27,490 nucleotides of DNA from DATBGS01 sp036557885 (GCA_036557885.1 DATBGS010000004.1:1-27490); one strand, 5' to 3'. Positions 8,049-16,187 are shown, counted from the first letter of the stretch. Numbers and translations: made by a program. Notes: generated from the letters alone by a model not told the origin.

Positions 8049-8864
8049 ATGGAAAGCCGGGTTCTGACGATTACTTCGGGCAAGGGAGGCGTTGGCAAGA
8101 CGACGGCAGCGGCCAACATCAGCGCGGCGCTGGCACTCCTGGGGCATCGCGTCGCGGTGGTGGATGGCGATATTGGCCTGCGCAATCTGGATGCGGTGCT
8201 GGGGCTGGAGAGCCGCATCCTGTATGATCTGGTGGATGTGGTGGAGGGCCGCTGCCAGTTGAGTCAGGCCCTGATTAAAGATAAACGCCTGCCAGACCTG
8301 GCGCTGCTGCCAGCAGCCCAGACGCGCGATAAGAACGCCGTTTCCAGTCGGCAAATGGAGCAGCTTTGCCAGCAATTGCGTGACCAGTTTGAGTTTGTGA
8401 TTATTGATTGCCCGGCGGGGATTGAGCAGGGCTTTCGCAATGCCATTGTGGGCGCTGATGAACTGATCATTGTGACCAATCCGGAGATGGCGTCGGTGCG
8501 CGATGCTGATCGCATCATCGGGCTGATCGAGGCGGCAGGCAAGCCAGAGCCGCTGCTGCTGATTAACCGGCTGCGGCCCGATATGATTCGGCGCGGAGAT
8601 ATGATGGACGTGGCCGATGTGCTGGAAGTGCTGCATGTGGGCTTAATTGGCCTGGTGCCTGAAGATGAGTCGGTGATTGTGGCAACCAACCGGGGGCAGC
8701 CGGTGGTGCTGGAGCCAAAATCACGCGCTGGCCGCGCCCTGACCAACGCGGCGCGGCGCATCCTGGGCGAGGAAGTGCCCCTGGAGGAACTGGAGAGCCA
8801 ACCTGGATTGCTTGACCGGCTGTTCCGGGCGCTAGGGACCAACTTCAACGGGAAGCGCGGCTGA
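8049..8864 (+). CDS. minD: Septum site-determining ATPase MinD
   Basis: Predicted 271-residue ParA/MinD-family ATPase that binds the membrane as an ATP dimer and recruits MinC. The deviant Walker A motif KGGVGKTT is at residues 12-19, a VVDGDIGLRNLD switch region follows, and Walker B lies in FVIIDCPAG. The C-terminal LLDRLFRALG segment is an amphipathic helix matching the MinD membrane-targeting sequence. I chose the ATG at 8049 because GGAG stands six bases before it; an in-frame ATG at 8037 would add four residues. The gene directly follows minC and is surely cotranscribed. No minE-like gene follows. Confidence 0.93.
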   Translation: MESRVLTITSGKGGVGKTTAAANISAALALLGHRVAVVDGDIGLRNLDAVLGLESRILYDLVDVVEGRCQLSQALIKDKRLPDLALLPAAQTRDKNAVSSRQMEQLCQQLRDQFEFVIIDCPAGIEQGFRNAIVGADELIIVTNPEMASVRDADRIIGLIEAAGKPEPLLLINRLRPDMIRRGDMMDVADVLEVLHVGLIGLVPEDESVIVATNRGQPVVLEPKSRAGRALTNAARRILGEEVPLEELESQPGLLDRLFRALGTNFNGKRG

Positions 8865-8925
8865 TCTGGTCGTGGCACTGCCAGGCAGCTTTAAGCGAGC
8901 GAATAGCCAAAAAAGGTTGTTTTGT

Positions 8926-8954
8926 TTGTTCTCCTGGTCCGTTTAGAATATAGT
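8926..8954 (+). promoter_or_regulatory. Promoter candidate for the coiled-coil protein gene
   Basis: TTGTTC (8926-8931) and TATAGT (8949-8954) are 17 bases apart, downstream of minD. The -10 matches five of six positions and the -35 only three. It suggests that the next gene is transcribed at least partly on its own. Confidence 0.4.
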
Positions 8955-9075
8955 ACAGGCACTTTGAGAACCCAGCAGTTTTCCCACCTGTCTTTATCCG
9001 AGGGAATGGGTGGTTGATTTGCGCATTGAAGAATTGTGGGCGCGCATTCAGGAACGAATGAAAAGAGGAACACCT

Positions 9076-9396
9076 ATGCAAATCCGTGATAACGAACCTC
9101 GTCCGCTACCAGCCAGCGGCCCACTGGCCCAGCTAGGGGGGGATGCAAGCCTGGTGACAACCTCACCAAACGCGGTGGTTGGTTCAAGCCTGGGCACGCG
9201 AGCAGAGATGCAGGCGATGATGGAAACTGAGTTTACACGGGTGGCCTCCTCCCTTTCCAACCTGCACAAGCGCATGGAGCAACTGATTCAGGAGAATGAT
9301 CGCCTGCGCCGCGAATTGGCCGCGCTGCGTGCCGGGGCAAATGTCGTTGTGGAGATTGAAGGCCGCCGCTTTGCCCTGACGCCGGAAAACGGATAA
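9076..9396 (+). CDS. Small coiled-coil protein of unknown function
   Basis: Predicted 106-residue soluble protein that I do not recognise. The first 40 residues are Pro/Gly/Ser-rich and probably flexible. Residues about 44-86 form a heptad-like coiled coil with the segment LHKRMEQLIQENDRLRRELA, and the tail (VVVEIEGRRFALTPENG) looks like a short beta hairpin. The ATG at 9076 is preceded by AGAGGA at a good distance, so the longer form from 9010 is less likely. It follows minC-minD after 211 bases, but its own promoter candidate weakens any operon link. A role in division or polarity is only a guess from position. Confidence 0.7.
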   Translation: MQIRDNEPRPLPASGPLAQLGGDASLVTTSPNAVVGSSLGTRAEMQAMMETEFTRVASSLSNLHKRMEQLIQENDRLRRELAALRAGANVVVEIEGRRFALTPENG

Positions 9397-9481
9397 GAGA
9401 GAGAAGCAAGATAGCGCGTCCCATCGGCGGGCACATCCGATGTAAGCAATCTTCCCAATGCAGGGGATGACGAGGGGGTAC

Positions 9482-10825
9482 ATGGCTTTGTCTCGATCTG
9501 CGCTCTGGCGCTGGCTCTTTAGCCTCGTACTGGTGGCGCTGGCGATAGGCCCGGCGCTCGCTCTGCCTGGAGCGTTGGCGCAGGCAAAGGGAACTGCTGC
9601 CCAGATTCCCGCCGCGCCCGCCAGTAATATTACCAGCCCATCCAGTGCCAGCGGCCCCATCCAAACGGGCGTGCAGGTGAAGGGGCAGGGCTGGAACCCG
9701 AACGAAACCATCAAACTGTTTTACAATACGCCAGATTGCGGCGACCCAAACAATGCGCCCACCTTGAGCCAGAGCCAGTCGCTTGCTGGCCCTCTCACGG
9801 CTGACCAGAATGGCACATGGGTTGCCAATTTCCAGTGGCCCGGCACCGATACCGGGTCGTTTGCTGTCTGCGCCTATGACCCGAACGACACGAATGTCCC
9901 GCCCCAGGTTGTTCCGGCCAACCGCGTGTTTAAGGTACTCTCTTCAGCAGTGCCAACCATTGGTACGCCCCAGCCCGCTTTCTTCAACGGTGGCGATTCA
10001 ATCCTTGTAAATCTCAATAATTTCTTGCCAGGAAACCAGCCCGTTGATGTGAAACTTACCAACTCACTGGCGAATCAGGCCCAGGCAACGCTTCTGGCAA
10101 CGATGACAGTAGATAACAATGGCAACGCTTCCCAGCAGGTGACGCTGCCCACCACCTTGAGCGGCAATTTGCAGATTTTTGCGGCCTCCCATCCGGCGAA
10201 TGGAGCTGCCCCAGGGGCGCTGCCGCCGCTGTTTGCTTCGCAAGCTCTTACTGTGGGCGCGGTGACGGCAACGCCTGGCCCCACCGAGACGCCATCGCCC
10301 TCCCCAACAGCCCCGCCTGCTGCGACCTCTGTTCCTGTGAGTACGGGCACTGGAGGCACGCCAAAATCCGCGACTTCCAGCACGGTCTTGACGCTCCTGG
10401 TAGCGCTGTTGGGGCTGGTCATTCTGGCGATTTTTGGCGTGCTGATCTGGTATTTTGTGGGGATTCGTCCTCCGGCTGATATGGCGGCTGCGCCTGCGCC
10501 GGGGCCGCCGCCTTCGCGCTCGCGGGCGCAGGTGGCGCCGCGTGGCGGCACGCGCGGGAGATACTCGCCGCAAGATGGCGAAGTTGATGAGTGGGAGAAC
10601 CAGCAAGGCCCCTGGGAAGAAGATACACAGGGCGGCTGGAGCGGCGACGACTGGGAGCAGGGCGGCAGCCAAAGGGATCAGCGGGGAGGCTACGAGCCGC
10701 CGCGTCGTGGCGGGTCTTCTGGAGGCGGCAGAACGCCACCCCCGCGTGGCAGTTCAGGAGGCCGGTCGCGCCCCGGCACGCGCGACGAGTGGCAGAACTT
10801 TCCTCCAGACGAGAATGGCTGGTAG
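9482..10825 (+). CDS. Signal-bearing single-pass membrane protein with disordered tail
   Basis: Predicted 447-residue envelope protein with no recognised enzyme domain. An N-terminal signal peptide with a hydrophobic core ends near ALPGALA, residue 33. The outside part (about 34-260) is Asn/Gln/Pro-rich with beta-sandwich-like segments such as VQVKGQGWNPNETIKLFYN and two cysteines at about 86 and 130 that could form a disulfide. A Thr/Pro stretch (about 262-300) leads to a transmembrane helix at about 301-326. The roughly 120-residue cytoplasmic tail is rich in Gly, Arg, Asp and Trp and looks disordered. The ATG at 9482 has AGGGGG close upstream; in-frame ATGs at 9458 and 9467 are poorer. The overall plan resembles the next gene. 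Confidence 0.8.
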   Translation: MALSRSALWRWLFSLVLVALAIGPALALPGALAQAKGTAAQIPAAPASNITSPSSASGPIQTGVQVKGQGWNPNETIKLFYNTPDCGDPNNAPTLSQSQSLAGPLTADQNGTWVANFQWPGTDTGSFAVCAYDPNDTNVPPQVVPANRVFKVLSSAVPTIGTPQPAFFNGGDSILVNLNNFLPGNQPVDVKLTNSLANQAQATLLATMTVDNNGNASQQVTLPTTLSGNLQIFAASHPANGAAPGALPPLFASQALTVGAVTATPGPTETPSPSPTAPPAATSVPVSTGTGGTPKSATSSTVLTLLVALLGLVILAIFGVLIWYFVGIRPPADMAAAPAPGPPPSRSRAQVAPRGGTRGRYSPQDGEVDEWENQQGPWEEDTQGGWSGDDWEQGGSQRDQRGGYEPPRRGGSSGGGRTPPPRGSSGGRSRPGTRDEWQNFPPDENGW

Positions 10826-10872
10826 CGCTCCAGAAGAGGCCAGCGGCTTGCAGCGTAAGAAAGCTCAGCAGC

Positions 10873-10901
10873 TTGACGTTGGTATCGTATCGCGCTATAC
10901 T
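10873..10901 (+). promoter_or_regulatory. Strong sigma-70-like promoter
   Basis: TTGACG (10873-10878) and TATACT (10896-10901) are separated by exactly 17 bases, each with five of six consensus matches. The start of transcription would lie near 10908, giving a leader of about 64 bases before the GTG at 10972. Confidence 0.75.
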
Positions 10902-10971
10902 AAGTCAATCTGAGGTGTTGCAAAGATATTCTTGACGGAAGTCCCCAGATGGGGGAGAGAAGAGGCTGCGC

Positions 10972-12057
10972 GTGGCAAAGAGGGCTGTGTTGCCGGGCTT
11001 AAGACGATCTACCGGCACCATTCGTGCTACGCGACATCTCGTTCTGCTGATCTCCGCGCTGGCGGTGCTGGTTGTGGTGCTGGTATTGTTGACAAGCCAG
11101 CCTGCCCTGGCTCAGCCCGCTGCCTCTGCTCCTGGCACGGCAACTCCTGCTGATACGGCTACTCCGGTTGATACCGCTACTGCTGGTTCTGCCAGTACAC
11201 CAGCTATTCCTCCGGCAGCCACTGCCCCGACTGATACGCCAACCGACACGCCAACCAACACGCCAACATCAACCGATACCCCAACGCCAACGGCGACCGA
11301 TACTCCTGGGACGACACCGACGGCAACGGCCACGCGGACGGCCACGCCAAACGTAACGGCAACCTCTACGCCAACCGGTACATCAACCGCCACTGAAACG
11401 GCAACACCCACGCTGACGCTGACGCCGACAGAAACGGGTATCAGCAGCGCTACGGCTGGTGTCTCGACCACGCCGGGAAATGATGGGAGCAGTGACGGTG
11501 ATGGTGGCGGCGGCCCTGGCAGCAGCGGCGGCGGAAGCGGCGGTGGACTGACTTTGCTGCTGGTGCTGCTCTTGTTGCTGGGAGTGGTGGTGCTGGGCGG
11601 CGGCGGCGCGGCTTTCTATTACTATAACCGCTCAAACCGCACAGCAGGAGCGCCACAGCGCGCTGGCTTTGGGGCGGTGGCGCGCTGGCAAAATGGGGTG
11701 GGTGCCCTCTGGCGTGGTCGGCAGGAGGATGAGGACGACGACGGCTATTATGACGAGGATGACTATGAGGATGAGGATGATTGGGAGGATGATGCCGATT
11801 GGGATCAGGCTGAACAACGGCATGGCGCGTACCATTATCCCTCTGGCGGCGCGCAGCAGGGCAGTGATTGGACTCAGGCGGGCTGGCAGCGCGGCACCAC
11901 TACCGGCCAGGGCTACTCGAATAGAAGCCAGGGCTTTCCGGCCAACGGCAGCCGTCCGTACAATGCAAGCGGCCAGGGCAACCCTGACGATGAGGATGAG
12001 TTACCCTGGCAGCGACACAGCGGCGGGCAGCCTCCTTATCCTCGCCCCGGCAGGTAA
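10972..12057 (+). CDS. Thr/Pro-rich signal-anchored membrane protein with acidic tail
   Basis: Predicted 361-residue single-pass protein, function unknown. A signal sequence ends near QPALA (residue 47). The outside part (about 52-165) is almost entirely Thr, Pro, Ala and Asp and looks like a stalk or glycosylated wall spacer. A Gly/Ser hinge (about 170-192) leads to a transmembrane helix at about 192-217 ending in YYYNRSNR. The cytoplasmic tail opens with a basic patch, then a run of Asp, Glu and Tyr (about 251-275), then Gly/Gln/Asn-rich sequence. The start is GTG with AGAGG six bases upstream. The signal, stalk, TM and disordered-tail order repeats that of the preceding gene. Confidence 0.82.
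   Translation: MAKRAVLPGLRRSTGTIRATRHLVLLISALAVLVVVLVLLTSQPALAQPAASAPGTATPADTATPVDTATAGSASTPAIPPAATAPTDTPTDTPTNTPTSTDTPTPTATDTPGTTPTATATRTATPNVTATSTPTGTSTATETATPTLTLTPTETGISSATAGVSTTPGNDGSSDGDGGGGPGSSGGGSGGGLTLLLVLLLLLGVVVLGGGGAAFYYYNRSNRTAGAPQRAGFGAVARWQNGVGALWRGRQEDEDDDGYYDEDDYEDEDDWEDDADWDQAEQRHGAYHYPSGGAQQGSDWTQAGWQRGTTTGQGYSNRSQGFPANGSRPYNASGQGNPDDEDELPWQRHSGGQPPYPRPGR
11125..11466 (+). repeat. Low-complexity Thr/Pro coding repeat
   Basis: The DNA is built from irregular short units of the kind ACGCCAAC and ACCGATAC, which encode the Thr-Pro stalk of the surrounding gene. Unit length is not constant, so this is degenerate low-complexity sequence rather than a strict tandem repeat. It could vary in length between strains. 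Confidence 0.6.
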
Positions 12058-12068
12058 CACTAGCTCTG

Positions 12069-12102
12069 CTTGTAGCCCCGGCCACCGTGCCGGGGCTACA
12101 AG
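12069..12102. repeat. Intergenic palindrome, copy A (also a likely bidirectional terminator)
   Basis: Two perfect 14-base arms, CTTGTAGCCCCGGC and its complement, flank a 6-base loop (CACCGT). The element sits between the convergent genes ending at 12057 and 12126. It has no T-run, but it could still end transcription from both sides. The arm sequence recurs at 16757 and in the cluster at 26678-26780. Confidence 0.8.
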
Positions 12103-12125
12103 CGGCCAGAGTGACGTTTCCTCTT

Positions 12126-13034
12126 CTACACGGCATCCAGCAGCCAGGCCAGGAACGCGGGCACGGCCTCAATGGAGGGCAGCGCGAGATCGGCTTCGGC
12201 TGCCAGGGCGGATGATCCCTCTTCATGCAAGACGGCTACCGCTATCCCCATACAGACCCCCGCTTCTCTGAGCCGATGCAGCGCGCGAAAAGCGTCCAGG
12301 TCGGTGATGTCGTCGCCCATGTAGAGAGCGCTGGTGAGTCCATGCTGATCTACCAGCCGCTCGACAGCAGCGCCCTTATCCAGCGCAATCGGGGGCCGAA
12401 ACTCGGCAATGAGCCTGCCCCGCGTCAGCCGCAGGCCCAACTGGTACGCTATTGGCCGCAGCGCCTCTACGACTATCTCCAGCGCCTGCTGCGGGTTGGC
12501 GCAGCGTCGGGTATGCACCGAGCCGCTGGCGCCTTTGCGCTCAACGTATACGCCTGGCAGCCGGGGAGCGAGTTTTTGCTCGGCCTGGTCCAGCGCCTGG
12601 GCGATGGCTGGCAGAAATGGGACGGCTTCTGGGGCCGTTTCTGGCGCAGATTTGCCTGGCTCCCAACGGTCCAGCCCATGATTGCCGATATAGAGCAGAT
12701 GCGGCGCCCCAACGATCTGCCGCGCGTCCGCCGCAGATCGGCCTGAGATGGCTGCCACGACCTCAAAGCGCTGGGGTGCCTGCTCCAATAATGCTGTAAT
12801 TCCTGGCAGCAGGCGCGCCTCTTCCGGCGTAATGGCAATCGGGCTGAGTGTGCCATCTACATCCAGCAGCAGGCCGCGTGGTCGGCTCTCTAGCTCTGCG
12901 AGCAGCGAATGGGCCTGTTCAGCCGTCAGGCCGGGCGGAAGGGTGCCAGCGGCTCTCGCTTCACGAGGGAAAGGCGAGATGGAGGGGGAGCCATCTCGCC
13001 TTTCGGGATAGTGTGTTTTTTCCGATGGTTGCAT
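12126..13034 (-). CDS. otsB: Trehalose-6-phosphate phosphatase (OtsB-like)
   Basis: Predicted 302-residue HAD-family phosphatase that removes phosphate from trehalose-6-phosphate, giving trehalose, a stress protectant. HAD motif I is LDVDGTLSP with nucleophile Asp58 and Asp60, motif II is ISGRS (96-100), the conserved GNHG segment is at 117-120, Lys220 is the motif III lysine and GDDITDLDAF (240-249) is motif IV. The length and motif order fit the OtsB family. The first 35 residues are extra and unlike the family, and their DNA contains a perfect 14-bp inverted repeat. The ATG at 13034 has only a weak GAG upstream, and I see no good downstream start. No trehalose-phosphate synthase gene lies in the window. 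Confidence 0.88.
   Translation of the reverse strand: MQPSEKTHYPERRDGSPSISPFPREARAAGTLPPGLTAEQAHSLLAELESRPRGLLLDVDGTLSPIAITPEEARLLPGITALLEQAPQRFEVVAAISGRSAADARQIVGAPHLLYIGNHGLDRWEPGKSAPETAPEAVPFLPAIAQALDQAEQKLAPRLPGVYVERKGASGSVHTRRCANPQQALEIVVEALRPIAYQLGLRLTRGRLIAEFRPPIALDKGAAVERLVDQHGLTSALYMGDDITDLDAFRALHRLREAGVCMGIAVAVLHEEGSSALAAEADLALPSIEAVPAFLAWLLDAV
12969..13004. repeat. Perfect 14-bp inverted repeat within the otsB 5' coding region
   Basis: Left arm GAAAGGCGAGATGG (12969-12982) and its exact complement (12991-13004) flank an 8-base purine loop. It encodes otsB residues 11-22. On the plus strand a run of six T follows at 13015-13020. It could be an mRNA structure affecting otsB translation, or an inserted palindrome. 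Confidence 0.75.
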
Positions 13035-13054
13035 AGGTGCTCACTGCGCAGAAA

Positions 13055-13081
13055 GTGTGCCAGCCTGAAAGACTGGCGCGC
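13055..13081 (-). terminator. Weak hairpin between exporter and otsB
   Basis: Arms of nine bases (GTGTGCCAG with CTGGCGCGC, two G-T pairs) flank a 9-base loop just after the exporter stop codon. On the minus strand it is followed by only a short T-rich piece, so it would end transcription incompletely. Partial read-through into otsB is plausible. Confidence 0.3.
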
Positions 13082-13089
13082 TACAAAGG

Positions 13090-15021
13090 TCAATCGCCGC
13101 CAGACGCGCTGCCTTTCCCCGCGACGGTGCCCTCCTCTTCACTTGCGCCTTCCAGCGCGGGCACAGACTGATTCTCGTCATCCACCTGGGCAAAGCCCTC
13201 AAGCTCGCGCTCGATCAGATTGGAAGCGCTGGGGCGCTCCCGCGCTGAAGTGGCTGCCTCGGCGCCGCCTTCGGCCATGCTTGCCAGGCCCGGCGCCCCG
13301 CCTTGCTTGCGCAGCGGAATCTCTCTCAAGAAAGCCACCGTCACCAGGGCAACACACAGCATGATGAAGGCCACGAAGAAGACCTCCTGGATGCCCGAAA
13401 CCAGCGCCCCTTTGAGCGCGTCAAAGAGATGTTGCAGGGTAGTGGTGGCAATCTGGCCGGCTTGCTGGCTGGCAGCGGCAGGCGGCACCTGCTGCTGAAT
13501 GAGCTGCTGCGCAATCTGCTGGGCAATGCCATCGTGAATCTGTTTCACCTGATCAGCAGGCAGGCCCAGCAGGTTATAGTTGGCAAAGTTCTGTTGCAGA
13601 TTATCCAGCGTGCTTTGTGGGGTGTTGCTGGGGAAGGCCGCCTGCAACTGCCCAGGGAATGTGCTGTTAAACTGATTGCTCAGCAGGGCGCCAAAGACGG
13701 CGGTGCCAATGGTGCTGGCGATCTGGCGGAAGAAGGTCAGCGCGGCGGTGACGACGCCAATCTTGTGAATGGGGAAGGCGTTCTGCACCACGATGGTGAA
13801 GAGGGCAATCACGGTGCCCATGCCCAGACCCAGGATAATCATGTTGACGACGACGCTGCCCTGACTGGTGCTCACCACCACCCGCGACATCAGGAACATG
13901 CCAACGGAGGCCAGCACCACGCCGATAATCGCCAGTATCTTATAGCGGCCCCAGCGCGAGAGCAGTTGCCCAGAGATGATGCTGGCAACGACCCAGCCCA
14001 TCATCAGCGGGGTGAGCAGCGACCCGGAATTGGTGGCCGTGACGCCTGTCACATATTGCAAGAACAGCGGGATATAGAGAATGGTGCCAAACATGGCCGC
14101 GCCGATCATCACCGTCGCCAGGTTGGAGATGGCGAAGATGCCGTTTTTAAAGAGCCGCAGGTCCAGCACCGGCTCTTTGGCGCCATACAACTCCCAGAAG
14201 ATAAACGCCAGAATGCTCGCGCCTGCAATGACAAAGCAGGTGATGATCTGCCAGGAATCCCAGGCGTACTGGCCGGGGCCATCGCCCGCCAGAGAGAACC
14301 CCAGCAGCAGCGGCGTGACGCCAACCAGCAGCAGCACAGTGCCGAGGTAGTCAATGCTGCGCGAAGCGCGCGCATTGCGGAAGACCGGCAGCGTGAAGAA
14401 GAGCACCACCAGCGCCAGAGCGCCCAGCGGCAGGTTGATATAGAAAATCCAGCGCCAGGAGAAGTTATCGGTGATGTAGCCGCCCAGCGCGGGGCCGACG
14501 ATACTTGCCAGACCAAAGACGCCGCTAAACAAGCCCTGCCATTTGCCGCGCTCGGCTGGCGGGAAGATGTCGCCAATGATGGCAAAGGCAATGGGCATGA
14601 TGGCGCCCGCCCCGATGCCCTGAATGGCACGGAAGATGATGAGTTGCGTAATACTCTGGGAGGCGCCAGAGAGGGCGGAGCCGATCAGGAACATGACGAT
14701 GCCGCCCATAAAGAACCATTTGCGCCCCCACAGGTCGGAAAGTTTGCCATAGATGGGGACGGTCACGGTGGAAGTAAGTAGATAGGCGGTGAAGACCCAG
14801 GAATAGTTGGAAAGATTGCCGCCCAGTTCGCGGAAAATAGTGGGCATGGCGGTGCTGACAATCGTCTGGTCCAGGGCAGCCAGCAGCATGCCTAGCAAGA
14901 GTCCGCTGACCGTGACGAGCAACTGCGTGCCACTCACGGACATGGCGCTTGCGGACTGCTGGTCCCTGGACGCAGAGCTTGTGTTCTCGCCTGTCTCCAC
15001 ACCGTCTTTCAGAGACGCCAT
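13090..15021 (-). CDS. MFS drug:H+ antiporter, DHA2 (EmrB/QacA) family, 14 TM
   Basis: Predicted 643-residue inner-membrane exporter that would expel drugs or other toxic compounds using the proton gradient. DHA2 marks are present: LDQTIVSTAMPTI in TM1, motif A GKLSDLWGRK in the first cytoplasmic loop, and a GPALGGYITDNFSWRWIFY segment of motif C. Hydrophobic segments fit 14 helices. A Gln-rich outer loop precedes the last helix, and the last about 70 residues are a charged, probably disordered cytoplasmic tail. The ATG at 15021 has AGAAGG five bases upstream. It has its own promoter overlapped by a palindrome, so expression is probably repressor-controlled; no regulator gene is adjacent. otsB lies 55 bases downstream on the same strand. 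Confidence 0.93.
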   Translation of the reverse strand: MASLKDGVETGENTSSASRDQQSASAMSVSGTQLLVTVSGLLLGMLLAALDQTIVSTAMPTIFRELGGNLSNYSWVFTAYLLTSTVTVPIYGKLSDLWGRKWFFMGGIVMFLIGSALSGASQSITQLIIFRAIQGIGAGAIMPIAFAIIGDIFPPAERGKWQGLFSGVFGLASIVGPALGGYITDNFSWRWIFYINLPLGALALVVLFFTLPVFRNARASRSIDYLGTVLLLVGVTPLLLGFSLAGDGPGQYAWDSWQIITCFVIAGASILAFIFWELYGAKEPVLDLRLFKNGIFAISNLATVMIGAAMFGTILYIPLFLQYVTGVTATNSGSLLTPLMMGWVVASIISGQLLSRWGRYKILAIIGVVLASVGMFLMSRVVVSTSQGSVVVNMIILGLGMGTVIALFTIVVQNAFPIHKIGVVTAALTFFRQIASTIGTAVFGALLSNQFNSTFPGQLQAAFPSNTPQSTLDNLQQNFANYNLLGLPADQVKQIHDGIAQQIAQQLIQQQVPPAAASQQAGQIATTTLQHLFDALKGALVSGIQEVFFVAFIMLCVALVTVAFLREIPLRKQGGAPGLASMAEGGAEAATSARERPSASNLIERELEGFAQVDDENQSVPALEGASEEEGTVAGKGSASGGD

Positions 15022-15050
15022 AGTGCCTTCTCCCTTTCACGCGGTAAATA

Positions 15051-15074
15051 GTTTAGATACTTAAATATCTTAAC
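15051..15074. promoter_or_regulatory. Palindromic operator upstream of the exporter gene
   Basis: A 24-base AT-rich dyad with half-sites GTTTAGATA and TATCTTAAC around the centre CTTAAA; 20 of 24 positions are symmetric. It covers the -10 box of the exporter promoter, the usual place for a repressor. The form suits a TetR, MarR or PadR-type dimer, but the regulator is not in this window. Confidence 0.65.
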
Positions 15075-15096
15075 ATGCCTCTTGAGCCGATGTCAA
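15067..15096 (-). promoter_or_regulatory. Promoter of the DHA2 exporter
   Basis: On the minus strand a perfect TTGACA (15096-15091) and TAAGAT (15072-15067) are 18 bases apart. Transcription would start near 15060, about 40 bases before the start codon. The -10 lies inside the palindromic operator. Confidence 0.65.
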
Positions 15097-15130
15097 GGTG
15101 GATTGCTGGATGCCGGGTTGCTTTTTGCCC

Positions 15131-15159
15131 TTGTTGCGGGGAGTCAGCCGTGTTACTAT
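15131..15159 (+). promoter_or_regulatory. Promoter candidate for the TM protein-flavin reductase pair
   Basis: TTGTTG (15131-15136) and TACTAT (15154-15159) are 17 bases apart, about 40 bases before the start codon. Matches are moderate: three and four of six. Confidence 0.4.
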
Positions 15160-15200
15160 GCACAAGAGAGGCAATTGATCCCTGGTTTTCTGGAGGAATT

Positions 15201-16187
15201 ATGACAATTTCGCACGACCCCAATCATTCGTCCGGCGCCGGTCTGGTGCTGAGCGAGAGTGCGGAGGAAACGGCTGAGGCGACACTGGCCGGGAAGGTGC
15301 CCAGCGCGCAGGCTTCGCGCTCCAGAACCGGATTCTGGGCAGGGATGGTGATGGCATTGCTTGGCGCGGTAGCGCTCGGAGCTGGTCTTATCTATTTTTT
15401 TGCGCGGCCTGGCTTGCTGTCATTGGAGGGCATGGGTTCTGGGCTGGGCGTGCTGCTGTTGTGTGGGCTGCTGGTGGTTGGTGCGCGACGCTTGATTGAA
15501 GCTCCAGCGGAGCAGGCGCCGCCGCGAATTACGACCCCGCTTGAACCCTTTGATGCGCCTGCCCCGTCCGAACCTCTGACCTCATCCGTTGTTCCCCCGC
15601 CTGAAGCTGCTCCCGGTGCTCCGGCGGATGCAGCCCCCGCTGCTCCGACGAGTGACACGCTGCCAGAGCCGGAACTAGAAGCTGCCCCCGCCGCGCCGGG
15701 CAAGAAGTCAGCACGCAAGCCTGGTAAAAGCGCTTCAGGGACAAGCGCGCAAAATGGGCACACGTCGGCGGAGAACGTGCCCACTCTGACGGCTGGGCAG
15801 GCGGAAACCAGTGCGCCAGGAGAAGCGACTATGCCGTCGCTGGCAAATTTGCCAGAGCGCTACCACCTTTCGGCCACACACGCGGTAATTGATGAGGATG
15901 TGGATAACCTGGGCGATTTGCTGGGACGGGTGGCCGAGCAAGGCGCGATGTTGATGACCGCAAAGGGGCGGCAAGGCGCGCAGCGTCGGGCGACACTGGC
16001 AGGAAAGATTGAGCAATTTCAGCATGATCTGGCCCACGACCCGGATTACGCGCCCGTTGCCGACTTTTTCGCGTCTATGGCCGCGCTCTTGCGAGCAGGG
16101 AAGCTGATCCCACCCGCGAAGCCGCTGGTGGACCCGTTTGATGGGTTGTATCAGTATGTGCTGACACTGGTGCGCCGCCGGATGTAG
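15201..16187 (+). CDS. Two-helix membrane protein with Ala/Pro-rich linker, unknown function
   Basis: Predicted 328-residue protein that I do not recognise. A short hydrophilic N-terminus precedes two transmembrane helices (about 44-68 and 79-96). A long Ala/Pro/Glu linker (about 100-212) follows, then a compact C-terminal part (213-328), mostly helical, with the segment HAVIDEDVDNLGDLLGRVAEQGAML and a closing helix near DPFDGLYQYVLTLVRRRM. Both termini are probably cytoplasmic. TGGAGGAA stands at a good distance from the ATG at 15201. The next gene starts three bases after the stop, so the two products are probably made together. Confidence 0.75.
   Translation: MTISHDPNHSSGAGLVLSESAEETAEATLAGKVPSAQASRSRTGFWAGMVMALLGAVALGAGLIYFFARPGLLSLEGMGSGLGVLLLCGLLVVGARRLIEAPAEQAPPRITTPLEPFDAPAPSEPLTSSVVPPPEAAPGAPADAAPAAPTSDTLPEPELEAAPAAPGKKSARKPGKSASGTSAQNGHTSAENVPTLTAGQAETSAPGEATMPSLANLPERYHLSATHAVIDEDVDNLGDLLGRVAEQGAMLMTAKGRQGAQRRATLAGKIEQFQHDLAHDPDYAPVADFFASMAALLRAGKLIPPAKPLVDPFDGLYQYVLTLVRRRM

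Noticed and set aside
11125..11466. Possible CRISPR array or strict tandem repeat
   Set aside because: The units are short, irregular and inside a coding frame that gives a Thr/Pro stalk; there are no spacers.
13303..14781. Plus-strand open frame of 492 codons
   Set aside because: It lies fully inside the DHA2 exporter on the other strand, and its translation is a His/Asp/Gly-rich shadow without a family likeness.
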